Origin: Pseudomonas brassicacearum
GTDB taxonomy: Bacteria; Pseudomonadota; Gammaproteobacteria; Pseudomonadales; Pseudomonadaceae
Direction: 5' to 3'
DNA: 64,000 bases
Assembly (NCBI RefSeq): GCF_003732265.1
Contig: NZ_MOBK01000011.1
Span: 1 to 64,000 of the forward strand
Of this stretch, positions 7,168 to 15,695 are shown one piece after another. How positions within the stretch are numbered: the stretch's first letter is position 1; every line of letters starts with the position of its first letter. Under the pieces are notes generated by a model that was not told the DNA's origin, ran no database searches, and saw nothing but the letters and a program-made list of their open reading frames with translations. The position numbers and the translations under genes were made by a program.

Positions 7168-9552
7168 TCAGTGAGCGAACAGCGAGTTGCCCTTCTGCCC
7201 GGCCAGTTTCTCCGGTTTGATCAGGAAGCGTGCCAGCGCCGGCAACAGCCACAGCGCGCCGAACATGTTCCAGAGCAGCATGAAGGTCAGCATCAGGCCC
7301 ATGTCGGCCTGGAACTTGATGGCCGAGAAGATCCAGGTGCACACGCCGATGGCCAGGCACAGACCGGTGAACAGCACGGCTTTACCGGTGGACTTCAGCG
7401 TCTGGTAATAGGCTTCTTGCAGCGGCAGACCGGCGCGCAGGAAGCTTTCCAGACGGCTGTAGATGTAGATGCCGTAGTCCACGCCAATCCCCACACCGAG
7501 CGCCACCACCGGCAAGGTCGCGACTTTCACGCCGATCCCCATGAAGGCCATCAGGGCGTTGCCGAGTACCGAGGTCAGCACCAGCGGCAACACGATGCAC
7601 AAGGTCGCCGCCCACGAACGGAAGGTAATCATGCACATGGTCGCAACGCAGATGTAGACGAGGATCAGGATGGTCAGCTCGGATTCCTTGATCACCTCGT
7701 TGGTGGCCGCCTCGATGCCGGCGTTACCGGCCGCGAGGATGAATTCCAGGCCGTCCTTGTTGTTCTCCTTGGCGAAGTCCTGAACGGCATGCACCGCACG
7801 ATCCAGCGTTGCCGCCTTGTGATCGTTGAGGAACACCAGCACCGGCGCCAGGGAGCAGCTGTTGTTGTACAGGCCGTCAGCACGGGCGATGGAGTTGTTC
7901 AGCACGTCGGGGTTACGCGACAGGGTTTCCCATTTCAGGTTGCCCTCGTTCATGCCCTTGATCATCTGCTTGGACACGGTCACCAGGGAAATCGCCGACT
8001 GCACGCCCTCGGTGTTCTGCATCTTCCACATCAGCTCATCGATCGGCGCCATGGCTTCGTAGCGTGAGCAACCTTCGGCCTTGGTCTTGACCATCACCAC
8101 CAACACATCGGAACTGGTGGAATAGTTGCTGATGATGAAGTTGTTGTCCTTGTTGTAGCGCGAGTCCGGACGCAGCTCAGGAGCACCTTGGTCGAGGTCA
8201 CCGATTTTCAGGTTCTGGCTGTACCAGAGACCGCCGCCGAAGGCCAGCAAGGCCAGGGCGATCGAAATCGGAGCGACTTTCGGGCTGGCAAAGTTCGACA
8301 ACAGGCGCCAGAACGGGTGTTCGCGGTGTGCGTCTTTCTTGCTGCGTTCAACGGCGCGTTTGCTGATACCGACGTAGGAAATCGCCACCGGCAGCAGGAT
8401 CAGGTTGGTGAACACGATTACCGCCACGCCGATGGACGCTCCGATGGCCAGCTCACGAATCACACCGATATCGATGATCAGCAGCGTGATGAAACCCACC
8501 GCATCCGCAAGGATCGCAATCATCCCCGGCAGAAACAGCTGACGGAACGTGCGTCGCGCAGCGGTCAGTGCGTTGTCGGCCTCACTGGATTGCAAGGCAA
8601 TGCCGTTGATCTTCTGTACGCCGTGGGAAATACCGATGGCAAAGATCAGGAACGGCACCAGCATCGAATACGGATCGAGCCCGAAGCCGAAGAAGTGCAT
8701 CAACCCCAACTGCCAGACCACCGCCACCAGCGTGGTACTGAGTACCGCCACGGTGCTGCGCATGCAGTTGGTGAACCAGTACAGCAGGATCAGCGTGATG
8801 ATGAAGGCGACACCGAAGAACATCACCACCATGACCAGGCCATCGATCAGGTCGCCCACTTTCTTGGCGAAACCGACGATGTGGATCTGCACGTTAGGGT
8901 TCTGCTTTTCAAACTTGTCGCGGATCTTTTCTTCCAGCTGGTGGGAGAACTGGCGGTAGTCCAGTGCCAGCAACTTGCCCTGGTCCTGCGGGTCCGGGTA
9001 GGACTCCAGCAGCGGGATATCGACGATGCTCGACTTGAAGTCGTTGGCCACCAGACGCCCGACCTGACCGGACTTGAGGACGTTGTTGCGCAGCAGATCG
9101 AGGCTTTGCTGGGAACCGTTGTAGCTCTGCGGAATGACTTCACCCCCGGCGAAGCCCTCCTCCGTCACCTCGGTCCAGCGCACGCTCGGGCTCCACAACG
9201 ACTTGAGGCCGGAACGGTCGACGCCGGAGATGTAGAACACCTCGTCGTTGATCTGACGCAGGGTCTCCATGTATTCCTTGGAGAAGATATCGCCGTCAGT
9301 GGCTTCCACCGAGATCCGCACGGTGTTGCCCAGGTTCGCCAGATCGTTGCGGTGCTCCATCATCTTCTGAATGAAGGGATGCTCGAGCGGGATCATTTTT
9401 TCGAAACTGGTGGACGGCCGGATCAGCGTCGCCTGCCAGAACAGAAAAATACTGACCAGCAGGCAGATCGTGATCACTGCCGGGCGGTTGTTGAAAATCA
9501 GGCGCTCAAGAAACGTCGCCTTGTCCTGGTGATGACTTGTCATGGATGTCAT
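7168..9552 (-). CDS. RND/MMPL-family exporter
   Basis: This 794-residue inner-membrane protein of the MMPL/hydrophobe-exporter RND type has one N-terminal membrane segment (ITICLLVSIFLFWQATLI) and a large periplasmic loop. A five-helix bundle follows, then a second loop and bundle, with GVGIGVDYGIYIYSR in the second half. These proteins use the proton gradient to export lipids, hydrophobic compounds or sterol-like molecules and need no separate ATPase. The gene overlaps no neighbour and follows the YCF48-type gene by 16 bp, so both form one transcription unit ending at the terminator at 7122. Two Met codons (9552, 9543) are possible starts; a GGAG lies close to the first. Substrate unknown. 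Confidence 0.87.
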   Translation of the reverse strand: MTSMTSHHQDKATFLERLIFNNRPAVITICLLVSIFLFWQATLIRPSTSFEKMIPLEHPFIQKMMEHRNDLANLGNTVRISVEATDGDIFSKEYMETLRQINDEVFYISGVDRSGLKSLWSPSVRWTEVTEEGFAGGEVIPQSYNGSQQSLDLLRNNVLKSGQVGRLVANDFKSSIVDIPLLESYPDPQDQGKLLALDYRQFSHQLEEKIRDKFEKQNPNVQIHIVGFAKKVGDLIDGLVMVVMFFGVAFIITLILLYWFTNCMRSTVAVLSTTLVAVVWQLGLMHFFGFGLDPYSMLVPFLIFAIGISHGVQKINGIALQSSEADNALTAARRTFRQLFLPGMIAILADAVGFITLLIIDIGVIRELAIGASIGVAVIVFTNLILLPVAISYVGISKRAVERSKKDAHREHPFWRLLSNFASPKVAPISIALALLAFGGGLWYSQNLKIGDLDQGAPELRPDSRYNKDNNFIISNYSTSSDVLVVMVKTKAEGCSRYEAMAPIDELMWKMQNTEGVQSAISLVTVSKQMIKGMNEGNLKWETLSRNPDVLNNSIARADGLYNNSCSLAPVLVFLNDHKAATLDRAVHAVQDFAKENNKDGLEFILAAGNAGIEAATNEVIKESELTILILVYICVATMCMITFRSWAATLCIVLPLVLTSVLGNALMAFMGIGVKVATLPVVALGVGIGVDYGIYIYSRLESFLRAGLPLQEAYYQTLKSTGKAVLFTGLCLAIGVCTWIFSAIKFQADMGLMLTFMLLWNMFGALWLLPALARFLIKPEKLAGQKGNSLFAH

Positions 9553-9568
9553 AGCTCCGCCCTTCTTA

Positions 9569-10621
9569 TTATTTGCCCAGCTCTGAGCCGGTTGGCGAAG
9601 TAGCGCGAACGCCGCCCTGTCCTGCCAGAATCAGATTGCCGTTGCCCGCCGCCGTCACTGCCGAAACGGAAATGCGATCCGGACGGTTGAACACGCTGAA
9701 GGTTTCGCCGTTGTCGTTGCTGCGGATCACCGAGCCGCCGTTGCCGACGATCACGATGGAACCGTCGTCGAGCAGCGTTGCGCCGGACAACCCGAACTCC
9801 AGCGCGCCGCGAGCGGCTTTGAGCTCAACCTGTTCCCAGGTGCTGCCGAAATCCGTGGAGCGGTAGAGATTGCCGCGCAGTCCGTAAGCCAGCAGCGTAT
9901 TGGCTTGCGCCGTGCCGATCACGCCGAACAGCGAGCCTTGATACGGACCTTCGAGTTTTTCCCAGGTCTGGCCCCAGTCAGCAGAGCGGAACATGCTGCC
10001 CTGTTCGCCGACGATGAACAGCCCGGCATCCTTGACCGATGCGATGCCGTTGAGGTGGAACTGGTCTTCGTTGTCCAGGCGGTCGCTGGCGTCTTCCCAG
10101 TGCTTGCCGCCGTCGGTGGTTTCCAGCAGCGCGCCATACGCGCCCACGGCAAAGCCGCTGTTGGCGTCCTTGAACCAGACGTCGAGCAGCGGCGCTTCGC
10201 GTTTCAAATCTTCGAATTGCTTGGTCCAGGTGGCGCCACCGTCCTCGCTGGCGAGGATCTGTGCGTCATGGCCGACGGCCCAGCCGTGTTTGTCATCGAC
10301 GAAAAACACCGAGGTCAGCAGTGCCCGGGTCGGCACCTTGGCTTGAACCCAGGTTGCGCCCTGGTCGTCGGAATACAGGATGTGCCCGCGATCGCCGACC
10401 GCCACCAGGCGCTTACCGGCGTGGACGACATCGAGCATCAGGCTTTTGGTGGCCTTGGCAGACTCAATGGCATAAACAGTATCGGATGCTGGCGCGGCAG
10501 CGGCCAGCGCTGGTGCCGACAATGCGGCACAGCCCAACAGCGAGAGCGCTGTAGCCAGCAACGCGAATTTGCGCAGTGCCGGCGGGCGGCAGATACCCAC
10601 ACCCATGACAGGCTCACTCAT
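9569..10621 (-). CDS. Secreted YCF48/HCF136-type beta-propeller protein
   Basis: This 350-residue protein has an N-terminal signal segment (about residues 18-42, ending ALAAAAPA) followed by repeated BNR-like blades. SEDGGATW, TTDGGKHW, SADWGQTW, STDFGSTW and SNDNGETF recur about every 40-45 residues, giving a six- or seven-bladed propeller like the photosystem II assembly factor YCF48. In heterotrophs this family is often paired with RND/MMPL exporters, as here, so a periplasmic partner or assembly role for the exporter is the reasonable inference. It has no catalytic residues that I can recognise. Confidence 0.83.
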   Translation of the reverse strand: MSEPVMGVGICRPPALRKFALLATALSLLGCAALSAPALAAAAPASDTVYAIESAKATKSLMLDVVHAGKRLVAVGDRGHILYSDDQGATWVQAKVPTRALLTSVFFVDDKHGWAVGHDAQILASEDGGATWTKQFEDLKREAPLLDVWFKDANSGFAVGAYGALLETTDGGKHWEDASDRLDNEDQFHLNGIASVKDAGLFIVGEQGSMFRSADWGQTWEKLEGPYQGSLFGVIGTAQANTLLAYGLRGNLYRSTDFGSTWEQVELKAARGALEFGLSGATLLDDGSIVIVGNGGSVIRSNDNGETFSVFNRPDRISVSAVTAAGNGNLILAGQGGVRATSPTGSELGK

Positions 10622-10861
10622 AGACCTTCCCCCATTATTATTGTTAGGTCGTTCAACCTTTCAGGGCGCCGTAAGGTGGCTCGTGGTGATTGGCTGTTTG
10701 GAGCTTAGTCCTGAAACGCGCAATCTAGAGCCCCTTCGGAAGCTGGCTTATCCTATCGGGGTTTGGAAAGGTCTGACAATCGACGCCACGTTATCTTTTG
10801 TTAACCTGACGGGGGTGGGGCTTGGCTGAATGATTGGGTATTAGGTGGGGTGATTGGGGTT

Positions 10862-10917
10862 GGGGTTCGGGGTTCGGGGTTCGGGGTTCGGGGTTCGGGG
10901 TTCGGGGTTCGGGGTTC
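10862..10917. repeat. Tandem repeat (ggggttc)x8
   Basis: Eight exact 7-bp units, preceded by one imperfect unit (ggggttg). Because the unit is 7 bp, copy-number change would shift any reading frame across it. It sits 5' of the YCF48 operon by about 240 bp. Confidence 0.95.
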
Positions 10918-10918
10918 G

Positions 10919-11220
10919 GAGTACATATCCGTTGCTGCGGTAACGGCTGCTTATGGTTTCGCTCTTACAGCGACTCACTTTTCCAGACGCCGGAATGCCG
11001 GCCCAGCGAAAAGTAAGCAAAAGGCTTCGCCCCGGCGTACGGCGCCTCGCTAAAGCTCCGCGTTCCCTCGCTACGGTGTCCATCAGGGGGCATCGCCTAC
11101 GGTCTGCTTCGCTACGACCTCCTCTCGATGTGTGCGGCTTCGCCGCACGGCGCTGCGCGCCTACCCCCCTGATGAACACCTCCACTCGGCCTGCCGAAGG
11201 GGCGAAAGATCAAAAGCAGA
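10919..11220. repeat. Left arm of a large imperfect inverted repeat
   Basis: This ~300-bp arm matches the reverse complement of 11513-11818 over most of its length. Shared blocks include tacatatcc..tgcggtaacggc, cgactcactttt, aaaagtaagcaaaa, cctcgctaaagct, ggtctgcttcgctacgacct, ggcgctgcgcgc and acctccactc. On the minus strand an open frame (11185 to 10841) encodes a 114-residue product resembling the product of the other arm. Confidence 0.8.
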
Positions 11221-11271
11221 TCAAGATCAAGATCAAGATCAAGATCAAGATCAAGATCAAGATCAAGATCA
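11218..11271. repeat. Hexanucleotide microsatellite (agatca)x9
   Basis: Nine exact units immediately inside the left inverted-repeat arm. A 6-bp unit preserves frame, so it reads as Ile-Lys or Asp-Gln repeats, but no credible gene contains it. Confidence 0.96.
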
Positions 11272-11277
11272 AATACC

Positions 11278-11415
11278 AAAGCCAAAGCCAAAGCCAAAGC
11301 CAAAGCCAAAGCCAAAGCCAAAGCCAAAGCCAAAGCCAAAGCCAAAGCCAAAGCCAAAGCCAAAGCCAAAGCCAAAGCCAAAGCCAAAGCCAAAGCCAAA
11401 GCCAAAGCCAAAGCC
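11278..11415. repeat. Hexanucleotide microsatellite (aaagcc)x23
   Basis: Twenty-three exact units in 138 bp, directly following the agatca array. Perfect identity of the units implies recent expansion or active homogenisation by slippage. Confidence 0.97.
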
Positions 11416-11512
11416 AAACACGTTCTAAAGTTTCAGCCTCCCGCACCCTCTAAAGCGAACACCTCCCGCTTCTCACCACTCAACAGGCCGAGCGTTAGCT
11501 CGCCTGAAAGCT

Positions 11513-11818
11513 TTTGATCTGGCTTTTGATTCACCCGCCCCTTCGGGAGGCTGAGTGGAGGTGTGCATCCGGGGAGTGGCGCGCAGCGCCGTTCGACGCA
11601 GTCGAACACGCTGCATGTAGGTCGTAGCGAAGCAGACCGGAGGGCAGTGTCCCCGGATGGATACCGGAGCGAAGGAACGCCGAGCTTTAGCGAGGGGCCG
11701 GACGCTCGGGGCGAGCCTTTTTTTGCTTACTTTTTTTTGGCGTTTGAAAAAAAAGTGAGTCGCCGTAAGGGCGAAACCCTAAGTGGCCGTTACCGCAGAA
11801 ATGGATATGTACACCAAG
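11513..11818. repeat. Right arm of the large imperfect inverted repeat
   Basis: Reverse-complement counterpart of 10919-11220, diverged by substitutions and small indels (notably long A/T runs at about 11718-11755). An open frame from 11563 on the plus strand encodes a product with GRSEADRR and RYRRNGYV motifs, shared with the frame in the left arm. Confidence 0.8.
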
Positions 11819-11860
11819 ACAGAGAATGGTCGGCTGTCAGGCCGCCAAGTCATAGAAACC

Positions 11861-11896
11861 TGCTCCCACAGAGCCCGAGCGAACCCTGTGGGAGCA
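11861..11896. repeat. Short hairpin downstream of pepN
   Basis: tgctcccaca and tgtgggagca form a 10-bp perfect stem with a 16-nt loop about 10 bases past the pepN stop codon. It resembles an eroded REP and may end pepN transcription. It has no T-run. Confidence 0.7.
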
Positions 11897-11905
11897 AAGC
11901 ATCAC

Positions 11906-14563
11906 TCAGGCCAGACTCTTGCTTACAACTTCAAACACATCGCTGGACAACTGACCCGAAGCCCGAATCCGCTCCAGCTCGCCCTTCATCAACGCCTGAC
12001 GCGCATCGTCATACTTGCGCCAGCGAGTCAGCGGCGCCAACTGACGGGAAGCAATCTGCGGGTTAAACCCGTTCAACTCAATCACCAGATCCGCCAGGAA
12101 GCGATACCCCGAACCATCCGCCGCATGGAAATTGATCAGGTTCTGCCCGGCAAACGCACCGACCAGCGCGCGAACCTTGTTCGGGTTCTTCATGTTGAAG
12201 GCCGGATGCTGCATCAACTGACGCACACGCTCCAGACCACCCGGCAACGCGCTGCCCGCCTGAACACTGAACCACTGATCCATGACCAGCGGATTGTCCT
12301 TGAAGTGCTCGGCAAAACTCGCCAACGCCTTGGCCTTCTCAGCTTCAAACGACGAATTGACCAACACCGCCAACGCCGTCAGGCGCTCAGTCATGTTATC
12401 GCTCGCCTCGAACTGCTCAAGCGTCGCCGCCAACACTTCCGGCTTACCGCTCAACATCAGGTACGACAGCGCAATGTTCTGCAACGCGCGACGAGCAAAG
12501 TGCTCGGCCTCGGCCACATAAGGAGTTCTCTTCGACAGATCACGATTGGCCTGATAACGCAGCCACAACGCCTCGAACAAGCCTTCAGCCAATTGCTTGC
12601 GCGCAAACTCACGGGCGATGTGAATCGCATCGACGTCAGCCACTTCGCTGATTTCAGTCAGGTACGCTTCACCCGGCAATGAAAGCATTTCCGCGACCAT
12701 CGCCTGGTCCAGCGTCTCGTCCGACAGCACGGTGCGCAGGGCTGAAATCAGGCGCTGATCCAGCACCAGCGTTTCACCTGCCTGATGCTGGGCAATCAAC
12801 TCTTGCAGCACTTGCACCGACAGTTGCTGACCGGCATCCCAGCGATTGAAACCATCGCTGTCATGCTGCATCAGGAACATCAGTTGATCGCGGTTGTACG
12901 GGAAGCTCAGTTTGACCGGCGCCGAGAAACCACGCAGCAACGAAGGCAACGGCTGTTCAGCGATGTCAACGAAGGTGAAGGTCTGCTCGGCTTCAATCAC
13001 CGAGATCACCCGCGACGTGCCCTGGGCGCTGGCTTCGCCGGACAGGCGCAAGGCAATCGCCGCGCCTTTGGCGTCCAGCAGGCCCAATTCCACAGGAATC
13101 ACGAACGGCAGTTTTTCAACCTTGTCCGGGGTCGCCGGGCAGCTTTGACGGAAGGTCAGGCTGTAGGTTTTCGCCGCCGCGTCGTAGGACTCGCTCACCG
13201 CCAAGCGCGGAGTACCGGCCTGGCTGTACCAGCGCTTGAACTGGGTCAGGTCGACACCGTTGGCGTCTTCCATCGCCTTGATGAAGTCGTCACAGGTCAC
13301 GGCCTGGCCGTCGTGGCGGTCGAAATACAGGTCACTGCCTTTGCGAAAGCCTTCGGCCCCGAGCAAGGTGTGGATCATGCCGACCACTTCCGAGCCCTTT
13401 TCGTACACGGTCAGGGTGTAGAAGTTGGAAATCTCGATGAAGCTGTCCGGGCGCACGGCGTGTGCCATGGGACCGGCGTCTTCGGCGAACTGGTGCGTGC
13501 GCAGGTAAGCCACGTCCTGGATGCGCTTGACCGTGGCCGAGTTCATGTCCGAGGAGAACCCGGCATCGCGGAACACGGTGAAGCCTTCCTTGAGCGACAA
13601 CTGGAACCAGTCGCGGCAGGTCACGCGGTTGCCCGACCAGTTGTGGAAGTATTCGTGGGCGACGATCGCTTCGACGCGCTGGTGCGCAGCGTCGGTCGCG
13701 GTTTCGGCGCGGGCCAGCACGGCGCTGGAGTTGAAGATGTTGAGGCCCTTGTTCTCCATGGCGCCCATGTTGAAGTCGTTGACCGCGACGATCATGAAGA
13801 TGTCCAGGTCGTACTCGCGACCGTAGACCTCTTCATCCCAGCGCATCGACTTCTTCAGGCTGTTCATGGCGTGCTGGCACTTGTCGATGTTCTCCGGCTC
13901 GACGTAGATGCGCAATGCCACGGAACGCTCGGTCATGGTGGTGAAGGTGTCTTCGACGCACCACAAGTCACCGGCCACCAGCGCGAACAGGTACGCCGGC
14001 TTCATAAACGGGTCTTCCCAGGTCGCCCAGTGACGGCCGTCTTCGCCGGGACCCGAAGCAATCGGGTTGCCGTTGGACAGCAGCACCGGATAGCTGTGCT
14101 GCTCGGCGACGACCGTGGTGGTGAACTTGCTCATCACGTCCGGGCGGTCGAGGTAATAGGTGATCTTGCGGAAGCCTTCGGCCTCACACTGGGTGCAGAA
14201 CATGCCGCTGGATTTGTACAGGCCTTCCAGCGCAGTGTTGGTTTCCGGGTGGATCCTGACGCTGGTATCGACCGTGAACGTGGTGCTGGTCGGGTGCAGG
14301 GTCAGGTGGTTTTCCGTCAACTGATAGTCGCTTTCGCTCAGCTCGCGATCAGCCAAAGTGACCGCCAAAAGCTCAAGCTGCTGACCGTCCAGCACCAGCG
14401 GCGGCAAGCCCGGGCCGCGCTCGGGATTGCGGCGCATCACCAGTTGCGCATGGACCAGGCTGTGGTCCTCGAACAACTCGAAGGTCAGGTGCGTCTCGTC
14501 GATCAGGTACTCGGGCGCCTGATAGTCTTTCAGGTAAATCATCTTCGGTTGTTCGGTGCGCAT
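11906..14563 (-). CDS. pepN: Aminopeptidase N (M1 zinc metallopeptidase)
   Basis: This 885-residue cytosolic M1 aminopeptidase removes N-terminal residues from peptides. The substrate-anchoring GAMEN motif is at 267-271. The zinc site is HEYFH at 303-307, with the third ligand Glu at 326 in LKEGFTVF. Length and architecture (beta saddle, thermolysin-like catalytic domain, small beta domain, C-terminal helical superhelix) match gammaproteobacterial PepN. The ATG at 14563 has AAGGA seven bases upstream. It is the last gene of the nadK-to-pepN minus-strand operon and starts 10 bp after the DUF2797 gene. Confidence 0.97.
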   Translation of the reverse strand: MRTEQPKMIYLKDYQAPEYLIDETHLTFELFEDHSLVHAQLVMRRNPERGPGLPPLVLDGQQLELLAVTLADRELSESDYQLTENHLTLHPTSTTFTVDTSVRIHPETNTALEGLYKSSGMFCTQCEAEGFRKITYYLDRPDVMSKFTTTVVAEQHSYPVLLSNGNPIASGPGEDGRHWATWEDPFMKPAYLFALVAGDLWCVEDTFTTMTERSVALRIYVEPENIDKCQHAMNSLKKSMRWDEEVYGREYDLDIFMIVAVNDFNMGAMENKGLNIFNSSAVLARAETATDAAHQRVEAIVAHEYFHNWSGNRVTCRDWFQLSLKEGFTVFRDAGFSSDMNSATVKRIQDVAYLRTHQFAEDAGPMAHAVRPDSFIEISNFYTLTVYEKGSEVVGMIHTLLGAEGFRKGSDLYFDRHDGQAVTCDDFIKAMEDANGVDLTQFKRWYSQAGTPRLAVSESYDAAAKTYSLTFRQSCPATPDKVEKLPFVIPVELGLLDAKGAAIALRLSGEASAQGTSRVISVIEAEQTFTFVDIAEQPLPSLLRGFSAPVKLSFPYNRDQLMFLMQHDSDGFNRWDAGQQLSVQVLQELIAQHQAGETLVLDQRLISALRTVLSDETLDQAMVAEMLSLPGEAYLTEISEVADVDAIHIAREFARKQLAEGLFEALWLRYQANRDLSKRTPYVAEAEHFARRALQNIALSYLMLSGKPEVLAATLEQFEASDNMTERLTALAVLVNSSFEAEKAKALASFAEHFKDNPLVMDQWFSVQAGSALPGGLERVRQLMQHPAFNMKNPNKVRALVGAFAGQNLINFHAADGSGYRFLADLVIELNGFNPQIASRQLAPLTRWRKYDDARQALMKGELERIRASGQLSSDVFEVVSKSLA

Positions 14564-14573
14564 GCTGGAGTCC

Positions 14574-15404
14574 TTACTGATGCACGGCGAGCTGATAAGC
14601 CGTGTATTTACGAATATTGATCACGCCGGTGTCGAAGATCAGGTATTGACCCTTGACGCCCAACAGCGTGCCTTCGGCAATCGGATTCTTGTCCAGGTTG
14701 AAGCTGACGATCTTGGCCGGGTATTGCTCGACCGGATAGCGGATTTCGAGGGTTTCTACGTCGGCAATGGTCTGAATCGCTTGTAGGCCAAATCGTTCCT
14801 GCAAGGTTTGCAGGCCCTCGGCGCAGCTGTCGAACAGTTGATCACGCACCTCGGCCAGGTCCACCGACGCGGCTTCGCCCTTGAGCAAGGCACGCCAGTT
14901 GGTTTTGTCCGCCACCTGACTGCGGAACAGATCTTCGACGAAACCCGACTGCTGACGGGTCGACACGCGCATGATCGGCAACGCCTGACGGGCGCCCTGA
15001 TCGATCCAGCGGGTCGGCAGTTGGGTGGCGCGGGTAATCCCGACTTTCACCCCCGACGAGTTGGACAAGTACACGATGTGGTCGGTCATGCAGAACTTCT
15101 CGCCCCACTCCGGCTCACGGCAAGTGCCAGCGTCGTAGTGGCAACGCTCCGGGCTCATGATGCAGAGGTCGCACTGCGCCAGTTTGGTCATGCACGGGTA
15201 GCAATAACCCTGGCTGAAACTGGTTTTGGTCTTGCGCCCGCAATGGGTGCAATGAATCGCCCCCAGGTACTCCAGGCGCACGGTGGTGCCGATCATCGGA
15301 TTGACCGGCACCTCGACATCGCCCAGGCGAAACGCGTACTGCACGTCAGACCCGTCAAGACGCGCCGACATTTTGCTGATTGCACCGCGGCCAATCTCGA
15401 TCAA
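14574..15404 (-). CDS. DUF2797 protein, Cys-rich, probable metal-binding
   Basis: This 276-residue protein of the DUF2797 family has no assigned function that I can name. The N-terminal part has many cysteines in zinc-ribbon-like pairs (CTHCGRK, CYPC, CDLC, then single Cys), followed by a segment VYLSNSSGVKVGITR reminiscent of GIY-YIG-type folds. The start is probably the TTG at 15404. It overlaps the yeaC stop codon as TTGA and gives an N-terminus MIEIGRGAISKMSARL; the first in-frame ATG (15371) would remove about 11 conserved residues. The 4-base overlap implies translational coupling to yeaC. Confidence 0.85.
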   Translation of the reverse strand: MIEIGRGAISKMSARLDGSDVQYAFRLGDVEVPVNPMIGTTVRLEYLGAIHCTHCGRKTKTSFSQGYCYPCMTKLAQCDLCIMSPERCHYDAGTCREPEWGEKFCMTDHIVYLSNSSGVKVGITRATQLPTRWIDQGARQALPIMRVSTRQQSGFVEDLFRSQVADKTNWRALLKGEAASVDLAEVRDQLFDSCAEGLQTLQERFGLQAIQTIADVETLEIRYPVEQYPAKIVSFNLDKNPIAEGTLLGVKGQYLIFDTGVINIRKYTAYQLAVHQ

Positions 15405-15661
15405 TGGATGGCATCCGACTTGAACAGAATATTCGGTACGCTGATCGACTTCGAACTGCATTCCTGCGGGCCCATGTAACCGGTGCGCTGGTCTTCGGGC
15501 AGGTTCTGGATTTCCCAGGCGATCATCGCTTGCAGCGACAGCTCGCGTTGTTCGGCGGTGAGTTTGCCACCGTCGGACCATTTGCCGATTTCTACCGCCA
15601 GTTTCAGGCTCTGGTAGATATCGGGGGTGATGTTCTGGATCATTTCGTTAAAAGAGGACAT
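15401..15661 (-). CDS. yeaC: YeaC-family protein (DUF1315)
   Basis: An 86-residue acidic, mostly helical protein beginning MSSFNEMIQNITPDIYQSLK and containing the GKWSDGGKLTAEQRE core of the YeaC/DUF1315 family. Function is not established. The ATG at 15661 was chosen over an upstream Met because family members begin here. It lies 34 bp after the rhomboid gene and overlaps the DUF2797 gene by four bases. Confidence 0.87.
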   Translation of the reverse strand: MSSFNEMIQNITPDIYQSLKLAVEIGKWSDGGKLTAEQRELSLQAMIAWEIQNLPEDQRTGYMGPQECSSKSISVPNILFKSDAIH

Positions 15662-15695
15662 CAAGGTCTCCGCGCTCTTCAATACATAAACTGTT

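Larger units (their letters stand above)
10622..11905. other. Gene-poor repeat-rich region between the YCF48 gene and pepN
   Basis: About 1.28 kb holds no convincing gene. It carries the promoter side of the YCF48-RND operon, a 7-bp tandem repeat, two ~300-bp inverted repeat arms, two hexanucleotide microsatellites and a short hairpin beside pepN. Open frames here (Gln-Ser, Lys-Ile, Ala-Leu repeats) are products of the tandem repeats. Confidence 0.85.

Noticed and set aside
8188..9603. 471-codon plus-strand frame opposite the RND gene
   Set aside because: Antisense shadow of a clear membrane exporter with matching hydrophobic segments on the other strand.
11218..11415. CRISPR array
   Set aside because: The units are contiguous 6-mers without spacers, and no cas gene is near.
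10953..11453. Open frames made of Lys-Ile, Gln-Ser or Ala-Leu repeats on both strands
   Set aside because: They are direct products of the agatca and aaagcc arrays, which stay open in several frames. They have no start context or family.
12785..14620. 611-codon open frame on the plus strand opposite pepN
   Set aside because: It is a high-GC shadow of pepN, whose catalytic motifs are complete; composition is His/Arg/Gln-rich as expected for an antisense frame.
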